A DNA stretch of 15,234 nucleotides from Clostridia bacterium (GTDB lineage Bacteria > Bacillota > Clostridia > Christensenellales > Borkfalkiaceae), in the NCBI GenBank assembly GCA_017503885.1, contig JAFVSF010000184.1:1-15234 (forward strand), written 5' to 3'. A program made the translations under genes and the position numbers. The notes below the pieces were generated by a model that was given only the letters and a program-made list of their open reading frames with translations, made no database searches and was not told where the DNA came from. Of this stretch, positions 1 to 8,271 are shown piece after piece. How positions within the stretch are numbered: the stretch's first letter is position 1; each line of letters opens with the position of its first letter.

Positions 1-1592
1 CTACCCTCTTTGCCGTCACAACGAGGAGCAAACCAAGTACATGGCCACGTTGGGTTAGTTCTCTTCATTAACTTATCGTTTACATCTTTAGGAAGATTTA
101 CTGTCCAACCTTCTGCAATTTGAAGAACAGGACCTAAGCCTTTTACTAAATTAAGTCTAATCATAGTAACAGGCATTTCTGCGTAAGTATCGAAATGGCT
201 TGAGAATCCGCCACCACGGAAGTTATCAAAACCAGCCTCGCACCATACGGTTGCATCGGTCATCTTCTTGATATCTTCTTCGGTTACTTCCCACCACTTT
301 TTCATAACTGCATTGCCATTTTCATCTTGACAAACACCACTTGCATCAAGACACGCTGCACCTGAATTTAAAAGGTGGATAATACCGTCTGACTCTTTTG
401 CCTTGCCCTCGAGTTTATAACCTGTAACTCTTTCAGTAGCGTCGCCCGACCAATACGTTCTAACGTCTGCAAAGATTTGTGCTCTATGAGTTAAAAGACG
501 CATCATAAGCATACCCATACCGTTTAAAACGTCGTTTTCGGTAGCAAGGGTAAACGGCTCTCTAGCACCTTCGTAGTCGAAAGTTGAACTGAGAAGTGCC
601 TCTGGATAGTCACAGTTTGGCCAATGGTCTGTCCATTGACGTTGACCTTGGAAACCACCTACTATAGCATTGTGACCTGCTTTTTCTTCTACGAAAGCAT
701 CTGGAAGATTTTTGTTACCTGCCATCAAGTCTTTGATTATGCAGTACATTTTAACGGTAAATTCCCACTGTTTGTCCTTTTCTTCACGAGTGAATTTAAT
801 TCTACGGTCTTCGCCTAAGAACTTAACGCTATCTGGGTTATCATCCCAACCCTCTTTGCAGTGCTCTTTAGTCCAAGCGAGAGCCTTTTGATATTCTTCT
901 TCATTATAGATACCTTCTTCCATACGACGGAGAATTTCAACTTCGTCAACAGACTCAACTCTCATACCGAAATAACTTTCCATCATGTCTTGATCCATAA
1001 TAGAACCTGCGATACCCATACATTGTGAGCCGATTTGAAGATATGATTTACCACGCATTGTAGCAACAGCGATTGCAGCACGACCAAAACGGAGCAACTT
1101 TTCTTTTACGTCTTCTGGAACTTCGTTTACTTGGTCTAAATCTTGAACTTCGTGACCGTAAATACCAAACGCAGGAAGACCTTTTTGTGCGTGACCTGCA
1201 AGTACTGCTGCAAGGTAAACTGCACCTGGTCTTTCAGTACCGTTAAAGCCCCAAACACCCTTGATAGTTTCTGGATTCATATCCATAGTTTCGCTACCGT
1301 AACACCAACAAGATGTTACCGATAAAGTAATAGCAACGCCTTCTTTTCTAAACTTTGCCTCGCAAGCAGCAGCCTCTGGAACACGACCGATACAAGTATC
1401 TGCCATAACAACCTTTACAGGCTCACCGTTAGAATAACGAAGATTTTCTTCAAAAAGTTTTTTTGCTGCGTGAGCCATTGCCCAAACTGTAGGTTCAAGC
1501 GATTCACGGAGCATCATTGGTCCGCGACGACCGTCTATGCAAGGACGGATACCAATTACTGGATAATCGCCGATATATCTGTTTTCTGCCAT
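1..1592 (-). CDS. fucI: L-fucose isomerase, C-terminus cut by window edge
   Basis: Cytoplasmic Mn-dependent aldose-ketose isomerase that converts L-fucose to L-fuculose, the first step of fucose breakdown. About 530 residues are visible; the family is about 590 long, so roughly 60 C-terminal residues lie beyond position 1. The start at 1592 gives MAENRYIGDYPVIGIRP, the usual family N-terminus, and follows an AGGAGG site at 1601-1606. Family landmarks seen are FQGQRQWTDHWPN, REPFTLATEND, ADVRTYWS and RGGGFSSHFDT, then GLGPVLQIAEG and WPCTWFAPR. By alignment from memory with E. coli FucI, Glu352 (ATEND) and Asp376 (ADVRTYW) are the metal ligands Glu337 and Asp361. The third ligand, His528, would fall outside the window. 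The gene has its own promoter. No fuculokinase, aldolase or transporter gene is adjacent on the visible side, so partners may lie to the left or elsewhere. Confidence 0.96.
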   Translation of the reverse strand, partial: MAENRYIGDYPVIGIRPCIDGRRGPMMLRESLEPTVWAMAHAAKKLFEENLRYSNGEPVKVVMADTCIGRVPEAAACEAKFRKEGVAITLSVTSCWCYGSETMDMNPETIKGVWGFNGTERPGAVYLAAVLAGHAQKGLPAFGIYGHEVQDLDQVNEVPEDVKEKLLRFGRAAIAVATMRGKSYLQIGSQCMGIAGSIMDQDMMESYFGMRVESVDEVEILRRMEEGIYNEEEYQKALAWTKEHCKEGWDDNPDSVKFLGEDRRIKFTREEKDKQWEFTVKMYCIIKDLMAGNKNLPDAFVEEKAGHNAIVGGFQGQRQWTDHWPNCDYPEALLSSTFDYEGAREPFTLATENDVLNGMGMLMMRLLTHRAQIFADVRTYWSGDATERVTGYKLEGKAKESDGIIHLLNSGAACLDASGVCQDENGNAVMKKWWEVTEEDIKKMTDATVWCEAGFDNFRGGGFSSHFDTYAEMPVTMIRLNLVKGLGPVLQIAEGWTVNLPKDVNDKLMKRTNPTWPCTWFAPRCDGKEG

Positions 1593-1631
1593 TTTTCTTT
1601 CCTCCTGAGATGGTTTATCTTCTTGCTTTTA

Positions 1632-1661
1632 ATTATAATAATTAAAAATACTATTTGTCAA
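1632..1661 (-). promoter_or_regulatory. Promoter of fucI
   Basis: Read on the minus strand, a perfect TTGACA (1656-1661) is followed after 18 bases by a perfect TATAAT (1632-1637). Transcription would start near 1625, leaving a leader of about 30 bases that carries the AGGAGG site. I saw no clear catabolite-control (cre-like) operator or inverted repeat over it. The rest of 1662-1740 is AT-rich with no gene. Confidence 0.75.
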
Positions 1662-1740
1662 GCTGTTTCTAAAATTTGTCATTTATTATCAAATTTTAAG
1701 ATAATAAAAAATAGGATACACAAAACACTGTATTGGCAAC

Positions 1741-1771
1741 AAAAAAAACGTCGAGCGACTTCGCTCGACGT
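1741..1771 (-). terminator. Intrinsic terminator of the PH-like membrane protein gene
   Basis: A perfect 10-bp stem (1748-1757 with 1762-1771, arms ACGTCGAGCG and CGCTCGACGT) closes a 4-base loop. On the minus strand it is followed by a run of seven to eight T (1741-1748). It lies 15 bases after the stop codon of the gene ending at 1786, so it ends that transcript and separates it from fucI. Confidence 0.92.
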
Positions 1772-1785
1772 CAATTTGATTTTTA

Positions 1786-2373
1786 TTATAATATTTCTGC
1801 GTGTGATGCTGGGGCTTCTGGAGCAGCAGAATATACTGGAGCAGGGGCTACACCACCACCGAAAACAAAAGCACCAAGTTGATCTACGATTTCAGCAGCA
1901 ACTACAGTGTTAACCTTAATCTTCATCTTGCCAGCTTTTGCTCTTGCTCTAAGTGCTGATGCACCGGCTAAAAGTGCCACACAGTATTTATCTTTACTGT
2001 AAACGATAACCGATAAACTTCCTTTACCTAATAAAAGAATACCAATAACAACGAACAATACTGCACCAATTAAGAATGGAACCAATGATTCTCCGTCATT
2101 TACAACAATACCTAAAACAAACATTAAACCTGCTAAAATGAAAAAGATAATGCTTGCTATGTTTGAACCAACTTCACGAGATAATTCAATTCTCTTGATT
2201 TCATCAAGTGGAATTTCATTTCTACTTACTTTTCTTTCGCTACGAGCTTCTGAAATAAGACGCTTATTCGTAACAGTCAAAGTTTGACTAGTAGTTGTCT
2301 TTGAAAGACCTTTCTTTACGGTAGAAGTTGCATAGTCCCAACTTCTTACTAACTTTTCTCCATTTCCTAACAT
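1786..2373 (-). CDS. PH-like domain membrane protein, function unknown
   Basis: This 195-residue protein has no assignable biochemical role. Residues 5-65 (EKLVRSWDY, then SQTLTVTNKRLI and PLDEIKRIEL) have the rhythm of bacterial PH-like (bPH/DUF304-type) domains, where a TLTVTNKRLI strand is typical. Two hydrophobic helices follow at about 71-91 and 96-115, then a second strand-rich part (SLSVIVYSKDKYCVALLAG) and a helix with AAEIVDQLGAFVF. The last 24 residues are Gly/Ala/Pro-rich and probably disordered. The ATG at 2373 follows a GAGG site at 7-base spacing. The gene is transcribed alone, between its own promoter and terminator. The family call rests on pattern only; a membrane-associated scaffold or stress-related protein is possible but not shown. 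Confidence 0.8.
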   Translation of the reverse strand: MLGNGEKLVRSWDYATSTVKKGLSKTTTSQTLTVTNKRLISEARSERKVSRNEIPLDEIKRIELSREVGSNIASIIFFILAGLMFVLGIVVNDGESLVPFLIGAVLFVVIGILLLGKGSLSVIVYSKDKYCVALLAGASALRARAKAGKMKIKVNTVVAAEIVDQLGAFVFGGGVAPAPVYSAAPEAPASHAEIL

Positions 2374-2416
2374 AATTTAACCTCTTTGTTTTATTCGCGT
2401 TTCCACGCTTGCATCT

Positions 2417-2446
2417 ATTATAAAACTCTTAAAACAGCCTTGTCAA
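2417..2446 (-). promoter_or_regulatory. Promoter of the PH-like membrane protein gene
   Basis: On the minus strand, TTGACA (2441-2446) and TATAAT (2417-2422) are separated by 18 bases, both perfect matches to the housekeeping consensus. The start would fall near 2410, giving a leader of about 37 bases before the ATG at 2373. Confidence 0.75.
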
Positions 2447-2515
2447 TAGAAAACTCAAAATTTTGATATTTTTACGATTTTTGTCGCATTTTGTATGTTA
2501 TTTAATATGGTTATC

Positions 2516-3295
2516 CTATAAAAATTGCGTGAAAAAACTTTTTTCAGGAAATTCTGTGGTTTGGTTAAAACCATAAAAATACTCCGTCATATCTTCTTCA
2601 CAGTCAACTTTTCCAAGTATTGCAACGTCAATCTTATATAAGCACTCGTACCTAACGCTTATTACGTTTAGCGACGAGTCTGTTGTAACGGTTAACTTTA
2701 CAGTGCTAAAAATAGGCTCTTTTGAACTGTTCGCACTCGTTTTCATCTCTTTCACCATATATATAGTAGACGTTTCTACGTTGGCGTTTACAGTAAAGAC
2801 TAACCTTTCGTTTTCTCTAACAAGCGTAAGCCCGTCTATCGTATTTTCGTTCAACACGTAATTGTTCAAACCTAAAATAACCGAACCGTATCTGCTTAAA
2901 TATTCTTCTTTACCTATGTCAGTTGCAGTGTCTTTCCATACAACGCTAGATATTGACGAAACTTTCTCGCTTTCTCTAACTAAATATTTATCTCCCTTCA
3001 CGTAAACTTGAGTAGCAAGTTTTATAATGCCCGAATAACTTATAGATTCTTTGAACATAGTATCGCCTATAACGTATCTCCGTGCAGATATTTGTTGGTT
3101 TATACATAAAGTTTTTGTTTCCCCCTCGGTTACGGTATAAAAACTCTCTGCACTGTTCACCTTGTCAACGACTTTCAAAAATATTTCCATATCGCTTTCC
3201 GTTAAACTTTCGGGAACTTCTACTACACTTTGATTACAGGCAGTACAAAACGTTGTTACCAGTATACATAACGCTAAAATAATTTTCTTCAACAT
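2516..3295 (-). CDS. Putative lipoprotein, function unknown
   Basis: A 259-residue protein with a classic lipoprotein signal: KK at residues 3-4, a hydrophobic stretch at 5-16, and Cys20 in the context CTAC. The mature protein would be anchored outside the membrane by Cys20. The remainder is polar and rich in beta-type alternation, with a Ser/Thr/Val-rich middle, and resembles the LolA/LppX-like or DUF-type lipoproteins of Clostridia only in general character; I recognise no specific family. The ATG at 3295 has a GGTGA element (3300-3304) four bases upstream. It carries its own promoter and follows ddl by 92 bases on the same strand. I saw no clear hairpin terminator after it. Confidence 0.8.
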   Translation of the reverse strand: MLKKIILALCILVTTFCTACNQSVVEVPESLTESDMEIFLKVVDKVNSAESFYTVTEGETKTLCINQQISARRYVIGDTMFKESISYSGIIKLATQVYVKGDKYLVRESEKVSSISSVVWKDTATDIGKEEYLSRYGSVILGLNNYVLNENTIDGLTLVRENERLVFTVNANVETSTIYMVKEMKTSANSSKEPIFSTVKLTVTTDSSLNVISVRYECLYKIDVAILGKVDCEEDMTEYFYGFNQTTEFPEKSFFTQFL

Positions 3296-3313
3296 AAAAT
3301 CACCAATAGCACG

Positions 3314-3342
3314 ATTATACTACAACAAAAGTTTTTTTGCAA
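3314..3342 (-). promoter_or_regulatory. Promoter of the lipoprotein gene
   Basis: On the minus strand, TTGCAA (3337-3342), a 17-base spacer and a perfect TATAAT (3314-3319). The predicted start near 3307 leaves a leader of only about 12 bases, just enough to hold the GGTGA ribosome binding element. Confidence 0.65.
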
Positions 3343-3387
3343 GTATTTTAGTGTATATTGGCGATTCTTCGACCTATAGAGCCTCTT

Positions 3388-4500
3388 TTAACCCTTTGTC
3401 TTACACGAAGATATGTTTAGAACCCCACTTTTAAAAGACTTTTTATTTTGCGATATAGCCCTAAAATCATCAACGCTTTCCTCAATTAAACTAGTTAGAA
3501 AAGTACAAAAATTTAAAGTCGTTTTGCAAAACAAATAATAAGACAAAGACCCAGGGATTGAATTTATTTCGTTTACAAAAATCTCATTATTACAGAGCAA
3601 AAAGTCTATACGTATAACTCCCGAAAAACCAAGCTTTTTATATATATTCTTTGCAGTTTGTTTTATTTTTTCACTGATTTCTTCATCTAGTTTAGCCGGA
3701 AATTCTTTTTGCGTAGGACTTTGATATTTATCTCCAAACGTCAACATATCTCCACTTACAACAACCTCTTCGCAATCGGAAGCAATTACTACGCCACAGG
3801 TTTTATACACCCCACAATTTATCTCCCTAAAACCGACTAAAGCCTTTTCTACTATGACCTTTTCATCATAAGAGAAGGCTAAAACAAGCCCTTTTTCAAG
3901 TTCAGTCTCATTTTGAACAACGCTAATGCCTATGCTACTTCCTAATTTTGACGGTTTTATAATTGCAGGAAAACCAAGTTTATTCTTTACAGTATCTAAA
4001 GCGATTTCCCTTTTGAGATAAAATCCGTCCCTAGTAATCCTAACGCAAGGCAAGCAACTAACCCCTATACCATTTAAAACTAGTTTAGTAAACTCTTTAT
4101 CCATGGCAGTTGACAATGCGAACAAACTCGACGACGTGCAAGGTATATTAGAAATCTTAAACACACCTGCAAGCCCACCTCCTTCTCCCTCGCCTCCGTG
4201 GCAACAGTTTACTACAGAGTGCACCTCTCCTAAACTCTTTAATTTTCCTCTTTTTAATAGATAAAGATTATTATCGGCAGGCAAGGTTACCACTTCATCC
4301 AAATTCTTAACGTTTATATTTTGAAATATAGAAACGTCGTTCATCCTTTCATGAGTATACCACTTTCCATTTTTACCAACGTAAATTGGAATTGGATTAT
4401 AAATAGACCTATCAATGGCATTTAGCGTTAAAACACCCGTAATCACAGAGACGTCATGCTCACAACTTTCCCCACCAAAAATTACTACTACGTTTTTCAA
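3388..4500 (-). CDS. ddl: D-alanine--D-alanine ligase
   Basis: ATP-grasp ligase making the D-Ala-D-Ala dipeptide used for the peptidoglycan stem. 370 residues, typical length. Landmarks: GGESCEHDVSV (residues 9-19, with Glu14-His15 of the N-terminal site), CHGGEGEGG (100-108, the HGxxGE loop), KPSKLGSSIGIS (182-193), RIDF (297-300) and NEINSIPGS (310-318). By spacing to E. coli DdlB, Arg297, Asp299, Glu311, Asn313 and Gly317 fill the ATP/Mg and phosphate positions. Tyr259 (FGDKY) stands where the D-Ala-specific omega-loop tyrosine is, which argues against a VanA-like D-lactate ligase. After PG the sequence reads SLSYYLF rather than the FTSxS form, a variant I recall in other Firmicutes. The start is TTG at 4500, with GGAGG (4507-4511) six bases away. 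It follows the murF-like gene by 32 bases, so the two steps of D-Ala-D-Ala synthesis and attachment are linked. Confidence 0.93.
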   Translation of the reverse strand: MKNVVVIFGGESCEHDVSVITGVLTLNAIDRSIYNPIPIYVGKNGKWYTHERMNDVSIFQNINVKNLDEVVTLPADNNLYLLKRGKLKSLGEVHSVVNCCHGGEGEGGGLAGVFKISNIPCTSSSLFALSTAMDKEFTKLVLNGIGVSCLPCVRITRDGFYLKREIALDTVKNKLGFPAIIKPSKLGSSIGISVVQNETELEKGLVLAFSYDEKVIVEKALVGFREINCGVYKTCGVVIASDCEEVVVSGDMLTFGDKYQSPTQKEFPAKLDEEISEKIKQTAKNIYKKLGFSGVIRIDFLLCNNEIFVNEINSIPGSLSYYLFCKTTLNFCTFLTSLIEESVDDFRAISQNKKSFKSGVLNISSCKTKG

Positions 4501-4532
4501 ATAAAACCTCCGTTTCTACTTATTAAAAAATT

Positions 4533-6116
4533 CTAATACCTATCCGTCAAATCGTTAAAAAACGCAACGACGTCATTAGATTTTGCCCTTTGCTTGATTA
4601 TTTTTTTAGCATCTTTGGTTTGCTCAACACAAATTACTTCTCTACCAAGAACTTCTGCCCCTTGACGTATAATAGGAGCATTTACACCAACTGCAATAAT
4701 CAAATCAAAGTTTTCTGCCAAAATTTTTCCTATTTTAATATTAATTTCATGTGCTTTTTTGCCAACCTCAACTATTCCTGAGGTAACGGCAATTTTAAAC
4801 CCCGTAAAATTTTTAATAGCGTTTGCCGTAGATTTAATTCCCTCAACGTTTGCATTATAACCGTCGTCTATAACCGTAATTCCATTAGGCGTATTCATAA
4901 TCTTCGCTCTGTGGTCGACAGCCTCCAACGTTGAAATCACTGAAAGAATATTTTGGATTTTTACACCCAACTTTAAACTTACTGCCGTTGCCATACAAAC
5001 GTTAAACGCATTATGCTCGCCAATTAACGGAGCAAATACTTTATAACTTTCATCCCCTACTACAAGTTCAAAACTTATACCCAAATTGTCTTGAATAAAA
5101 TTTTTATAATATACCAAGCAATGACTTTCTTTGCCAACTGCAAATTTTTCTATTTTTGCTTCTTCATACATCTGCCTAGAATATTTGGTTTGCATAGAAA
5201 AAAAGGCAAGAGAGTTGTTATCAAGTGCCTCTATAAGTTGATTTTTCGCCTTTTTAACATCTTCAATACTACCTAGCGTTGCCGTGTGTTGCTCAGTAAT
5301 TCCAGTTATAATTCCAACGTTTGGTTTAACAATTTTACAAAGCTTGTTTATATCGTTTGGATACCTCGCCCCCATTTCTGCTATAAATACGTCATAGCCT
5401 AAAACCCCACCTTTTACAGTTTTACAAATACCAAGTGGAGTGTTATAAGATTTGGGAGAGGCTAAAACTTTATATTTAGTAGAAAGCATCTTTTCTAAAT
5501 AGTTTTTTACAGACGTCTTACCAAAACTACCCGTTATTCCTATCTTTATTAGGTTTTTATTTTTTGCAATCTCTTTTTTGCATTTTAAAATCGAAAGTTT
5601 ATATCTTGTTGCATCATAAGGAAAATTAACTAATTTCCCAATAACTATTATAAATGGAATTAGTATAGGTAAAAGTGCAAAACTCACGGCGAATAGCAAC
5701 CTACCCCAAAACACTAGTAAAAAAACTAGTTTTAAAATTGATACAACTATCAATCCATAGAATATTGCCGATACTGCGTATATTCTTAAATATCTGTTTG
5801 TAAACTTTGGCTGTTTTAGTATTTTTGAACTTAAATAAAAAGTTCCACTAAACGCTACGCAAACGATAAAGCAAGAGTAAGAATAACACGCTAAATTATT
5901 GTTAAAAGCAACTGTAACTAATGCCATTAAAACGCAAAAACAAAGGCTATAAGTCGATAAACGCATTATTTCGCCCTTTCTTTTTTTGAAAATAGTAGGC
6001 ATAAACTCTTTAACTTTGTACGAACATTGTTGAAATATAGCAAGACTTTTGAAAGAAAAAAATGAAAACACGAAAACCCCTAAAACAAATACAGTGATAA
6101 CGTTTTCAACTCCCAT
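4533..6116 (-). CDS. murF: MurF-like Mur ligase with N-terminal membrane helices
   Basis: 527 residues, about 75 more than a soluble MurF. Residues 1-165 are largely hydrophobic, with likely helices at about 5-22, 53-71, 78-96, 112-136 and 138-162. A Mur ligase follows: P-loop GITGSFGKTS (193-202), EMGARYPNDI (247-256), GITEQHTATLGS (272-283) with the expected lysine region KKAK (288-291), LIGEHNAFN (364-372), DDGYNAN (418-424) and the C-terminal domain GIVEVGKKAHE. DDGYNAN matches the MurF DDSYNAN signature, and ddl next door supplies the D-Ala-D-Ala substrate. The reaction would be ATP-dependent addition of D-Ala-D-Ala to the UDP-MurNAc-tripeptide at the membrane. The ATG at 6116 has a GGAG site 7 bases upstream, and the gene overlaps the hydrolase gene by 11 bases. 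The fused helices could place the step near MraY, which is inference. A different amide-adding Mur-type ligase cannot be excluded. Confidence 0.82.
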   Translation of the reverse strand: MGVENVITVFVLGVFVFSFFSFKSLAIFQQCSYKVKEFMPTIFKKRKGEIMRLSTYSLCFCVLMALVTVAFNNNLACYSYSCFIVCVAFSGTFYLSSKILKQPKFTNRYLRIYAVSAIFYGLIVVSILKLVFLLVFWGRLLFAVSFALLPILIPFIIVIGKLVNFPYDATRYKLSILKCKKEIAKNKNLIKIGITGSFGKTSVKNYLEKMLSTKYKVLASPKSYNTPLGICKTVKGGVLGYDVFIAEMGARYPNDINKLCKIVKPNVGIITGITEQHTATLGSIEDVKKAKNQLIEALDNNSLAFFSMQTKYSRQMYEEAKIEKFAVGKESHCLVYYKNFIQDNLGISFELVVGDESYKVFAPLIGEHNAFNVCMATAVSLKLGVKIQNILSVISTLEAVDHRAKIMNTPNGITVIDDGYNANVEGIKSTANAIKNFTGFKIAVTSGIVEVGKKAHEINIKIGKILAENFDLIIAVGVNAPIIRQGAEVLGREVICVEQTKDAKKIIKQRAKSNDVVAFFNDLTDRY

Positions 6117-6825
6117 TATTATTCTCCATTAAAAATTTGAACATTTCACTATTAAACTTAACTGGCTCTTCTGCAAAGCAAAAATGCCCTAGATCTTTTA
6201 TAAACAAAAGACGTGAACGAGTAATTTTTCTAGCCATTTTCTTCGCCATATACGGTGGAGTTTGCCTATCTCGTTTACCAAAAATTAACAGGCATTTATT
6301 TTGCACCTTTTCCACCTCTTTATCTAAATGTTCTCCAACTATTTTTTGAAAACTCCTTTTCTTAACTTCCGTCAAATTTCTATAGTCTTCAGAATACAAA
6401 AATTTCAACTTTTCTTTTTTTACAAATCTTTTGAGTATAAAAAAAGACGCTTTTCTAAAGAAGTATTTTAAACCTCTTCTGGGCTTTAAGCCCGCAGCGC
6501 CTGTAAAAACTATTTTATCTATTCTCTTATCCTTGTTTGCAAGTTTTATTGCAACCCTTGCCCCAAACGAGTGAGCAAGCAAATCGACCTTTTCTTCACC
6601 TATTTTGTCTAGAATTTCTTGCACCTCTAGAACGTAATCGTCAAGTGAATAAGGGTGATCCATCTCTTCACTTTTGCCAAAGCCTTGCATGTCGATTGCA
6701 ACGACTCGCATAAAACGTGAAAAGAACTGTATTTGATAATTAAAACTTTCTTTGCAAGAAAGGTAGCCGTGCAACATTAGCAATGTTTTGCCATTGCCTA
6801 CGTCGATATACCTTTCGCCAACCAA
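6106..6825 (-). CDS. Alpha/beta hydrolase
   Basis: 239-residue alpha/beta-hydrolase fold protein without a signal peptide. The oxyanion loop is LHGYLS (18-23), the nucleophile elbow AHSFGA (84-89) contains Ser86, the acid is Asp186 (FGKRDRQTP) and the base His214 (DLGHFCF), so the triad is intact. Residues 115-175 form a basic, Lys/Arg-rich lid. The substrate cannot be told: esterase, lipase or C-C hydrolase-type are all possible. The gene sits between rimI (5-base gap) and the murF-like gene (11-base overlap), so it is surely co-transcribed, perhaps with an envelope-related role. The start is weakly defined: the chosen TTG at 6825 lies 16 bases from the nearest GGAGG (6842-6846), which is far. 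An in-frame ATA at 6834 lies at a better 7-base spacing and would add three residues. Confidence 0.88.
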   Translation of the reverse strand: MVGERYIDVGNGKTLLMLHGYLSCKESFNYQIQFFSRFMRVVAIDMQGFGKSEEMDHPYSLDDYVLEVQEILDKIGEEKVDLLAHSFGARVAIKLANKDKRIDKIVFTGAAGLKPRRGLKYFFRKASFFILKRFVKKEKLKFLYSEDYRNLTEVKKRSFQKIVGEHLDKEVEKVQNKCLLIFGKRDRQTPPYMAKKMARKITRSRLLFIKDLGHFCFAEEPVKFNSEMFKFLMENNNGS

Positions 6826-6830
6826 TCTAT

Positions 6831-7262
6831 TTATAAGGATGCCTCCATTATTATCGCATCTTCTCCGTCCCTATAATATCTTGCTCTTTCGGCAATCTTT
6901 ACAAATCCACACTTTTGATAGCAAGAAATTGCTTGGGCGTTACTTCTTCTAACCTCTAAAAAAACCTTCTTGATTGCATTGCTTGCATAACGTTCAAGCA
7001 AGGTGTTTACTAGAGTTTTTCCTAAACCTTTGCCTCTATATTTTTCATCAACAGCAACGAGTAAAATCTCGCCCTCGTCTAAAACCGAACTTGCACCTAT
7101 ATAGCCAACGACTACACCCTCAACTTCTATTACTAAACCAAAAAAGTTTGGTGCATCAACTATCTCGCCTAACGTTTGCTTAGACCAAGGATCGGAAAAA
7201 CTTGCCTGCTCTATTTGATTGATACGTTCCGTATCGGCAAGCATCCACTTGCGAATAATCAT
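6831..7262 (-). CDS. rimI: Ribosomal protein alanine N-acetyltransferase (RimI)
   Basis: GNAT-family acetyltransferase of 143 residues; RimI acetylates the N-terminal alanine of ribosomal protein S18 with acetyl-CoA. The acetyl-CoA loop YRGKGLGKTL is at 75-84. Glu103 (FLEVR) and Tyr115 (SCYQKCGF) fall exactly at the numbers reported for the Salmonella RimI general base and acid. The opening IIRKWMLADTERINQIEQASFSDPWS is characteristic of RimI rather than of a generic GNAT. The ATG overlaps the tsaB stop as ATGA (7259-7262), with an AGGAAG site inside the end of tsaB. The tsaE-tsaB-rimI order is common in Firmicutes; tsaD, often next in line, is absent here and must lie elsewhere. Confidence 0.93.
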   Translation of the reverse strand: MIIRKWMLADTERINQIEQASFSDPWSKQTLGEIVDAPNFFGLVIEVEGVVVGYIGASSVLDEGEILLVAVDEKYRGKGLGKTLVNTLLERYASNAIKKVFLEVRRSNAQAISCYQKCGFVKIAERARYYRDGEDAIIMEASL

Positions 7263-7870
7263 AATTCTTCCTCGGCTTGACTCTTTTTAACGTATAGAGG
7301 AACAACGCTTTCTCTATTATAACTTGCCGAAGAAATTTTAGCCTCGACTGCCTTTACAAAACCCTCAGCCATATTGCCAACAATGCAATTAACACCCTCT
7401 ATTTCAACGTCAGAAACAATTAAAAACTCGCCGTATAAGTCGATTATCTCTTGTTTTGTCTTAAAACAAGGCTCTAATATAACAACGTTGTTTTCATCAA
7501 AACCACACACGTAAAAATTATCGTGTCTTGCATCTATTATGGTAAGTTTTTTCGTTTTATCTACGATATTGTATGCCAAACTTTCAAAAGAGGTTACACC
7601 CAAAACCTTTTTGGAAAGAGCGTACGCAAACGCCTTTGCCGTGGAAACGCCAATTCTAATTCCGGTAAAAGAGCCTGGACCTACCGAGCAAGCAAACACG
7701 TCAATTTCACTGAGGTCGGTCATTGCACTTTGGAGCGACTGCTCGATTTCTTGCATTAAAATTACCGAATGAGAATGAAAACACTCGTCAACGCTTTTTA
7801 GTATATTCTTATTTCCCCCTACTGCCACTGTCAAACGACTAGCACTAGTGTCAAATGCCAAATACTTCAT
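7259..7870 (-). CDS. tsaB: tRNA t6A biosynthesis protein TsaB
   Basis: Non-catalytic ASKHA-fold partner that forms a heterodimer with TsaD and binds TsaE in the synthesis of N6-threonylcarbamoyladenosine at position 37 of ANN-decoding tRNAs. 203 residues, slightly short for the family. The signature SVGPGSFTGIRIG is at 62-74, preceded by the typical start MKYLAFDTSA and followed by GVTSFESLAY (91-100). The C-terminus PLYVKKSQAEEEL is the family's usual ending. The start overlaps the tsaE stop as ATGA (7867-7870), so it is translationally coupled. Neighbours tsaE and rimI support the assignment. Confidence 0.95.
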   Translation of the reverse strand: MKYLAFDTSASRLTVAVGGNKNILKSVDECFHSHSVILMQEIEQSLQSAMTDLSEIDVFACSVGPGSFTGIRIGVSTAKAFAYALSKKVLGVTSFESLAYNIVDKTKKLTIIDARHDNFYVCGFDENNVVILEPCFKTKQEIIDLYGEFLIVSDVEIEGVNCIVGNMAEGFVKAVEAKISSASYNRESVVPLYVKKSQAEEEL

Positions 7871-8271
7871 AAAATTATTTTCCTCGTATTTTCATCAATT
7901 TTTTCAATCTTAACTCTTTTAACGTTTCTTGGTAAAACGTCGGCTATATTTTGTGCCCACTCGATAAGGCAAATACCCTTCATATAAAAATAATCGGTAA
8001 GCCCCAACGCCTCTGCATCTTCGCCTGAGGATAAACGATAACAGTCGTAATGATAGAGTTTTCCGTCGTAATCATTCATATAAGCGTAGGTTGGGCTTGT
8101 AATTTCATCATTGATACCAAGTGCCTCGGCAACGCCTTTAGCAAAAACCGTTTTGCCTGCACCCATATCTCCGTCTAATAAAACGACGTCGCCTGCGTTT
8201 AAAGTTTTAGCATAGCCGTATGCAACTTTTATAGTTTCTTTAAAAGTTTTAGTTATAATTTCCATAGCCAT
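7867..8271 (-). CDS. tsaE: tRNA t6A biosynthesis ATPase TsaE
   Basis: P-loop ATPase that drives turnover of the TsaBD complex during t6A tRNA modification. 134 residues from the ATG at 8271. Walker A GDMGAGKT is at 34-41, then SPTYAY (59-64), HYDCYRL (74-80, with the conserved Asp76) and IEWAQN (103-108, conserved Trp105). Two starts are possible. The ATG at 8271 has a weak AAAGG eight bases upstream and would serve a transcript reading through from ribU. The ATG at 8265 (MEIITKTF) lacks a ribosome binding site but coincides with the predicted start base of the promoter just upstream, which would make it leaderless. ribU ends 12 bases before, and tsaB overlaps by 4. Confidence 0.95.
   Translation of the reverse strand: MAMEIITKTFKETIKVAYGYAKTLNAGDVVLLDGDMGAGKTVFAKGVAEALGINDEITSPTYAYMNDYDGKLYHYDCYRLSSGEDAEALGLTDYFYMKGICLIEWAQNIADVLPRNVKRVKIEKIDENTRKIIL

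Noticed and set aside
1470..1913. Plus-strand 147-codon open frame
   Set aside because: It crosses the fucI start, its promoter and the 1748-1771 terminator and overlaps two well-supported minus-strand genes. The translation is low in sense, with no ribosome binding site.
2516..2560. GAAAAAAGTTTTTTC inverted repeat as a terminator of the lipoprotein gene
   Set aside because: It is pure A-T apart from its ends, lies before the stop codon and would form a weak stem, so it is not convincing as a terminator.
3388..4500. VanA-like D-Ala-D-Lac ligase
   Set aside because: The omega-loop position holds Tyr259 (FGDKY), as in D-Ala-D-Ala ligases, and no vanH- or vanX-like gene is adjacent.
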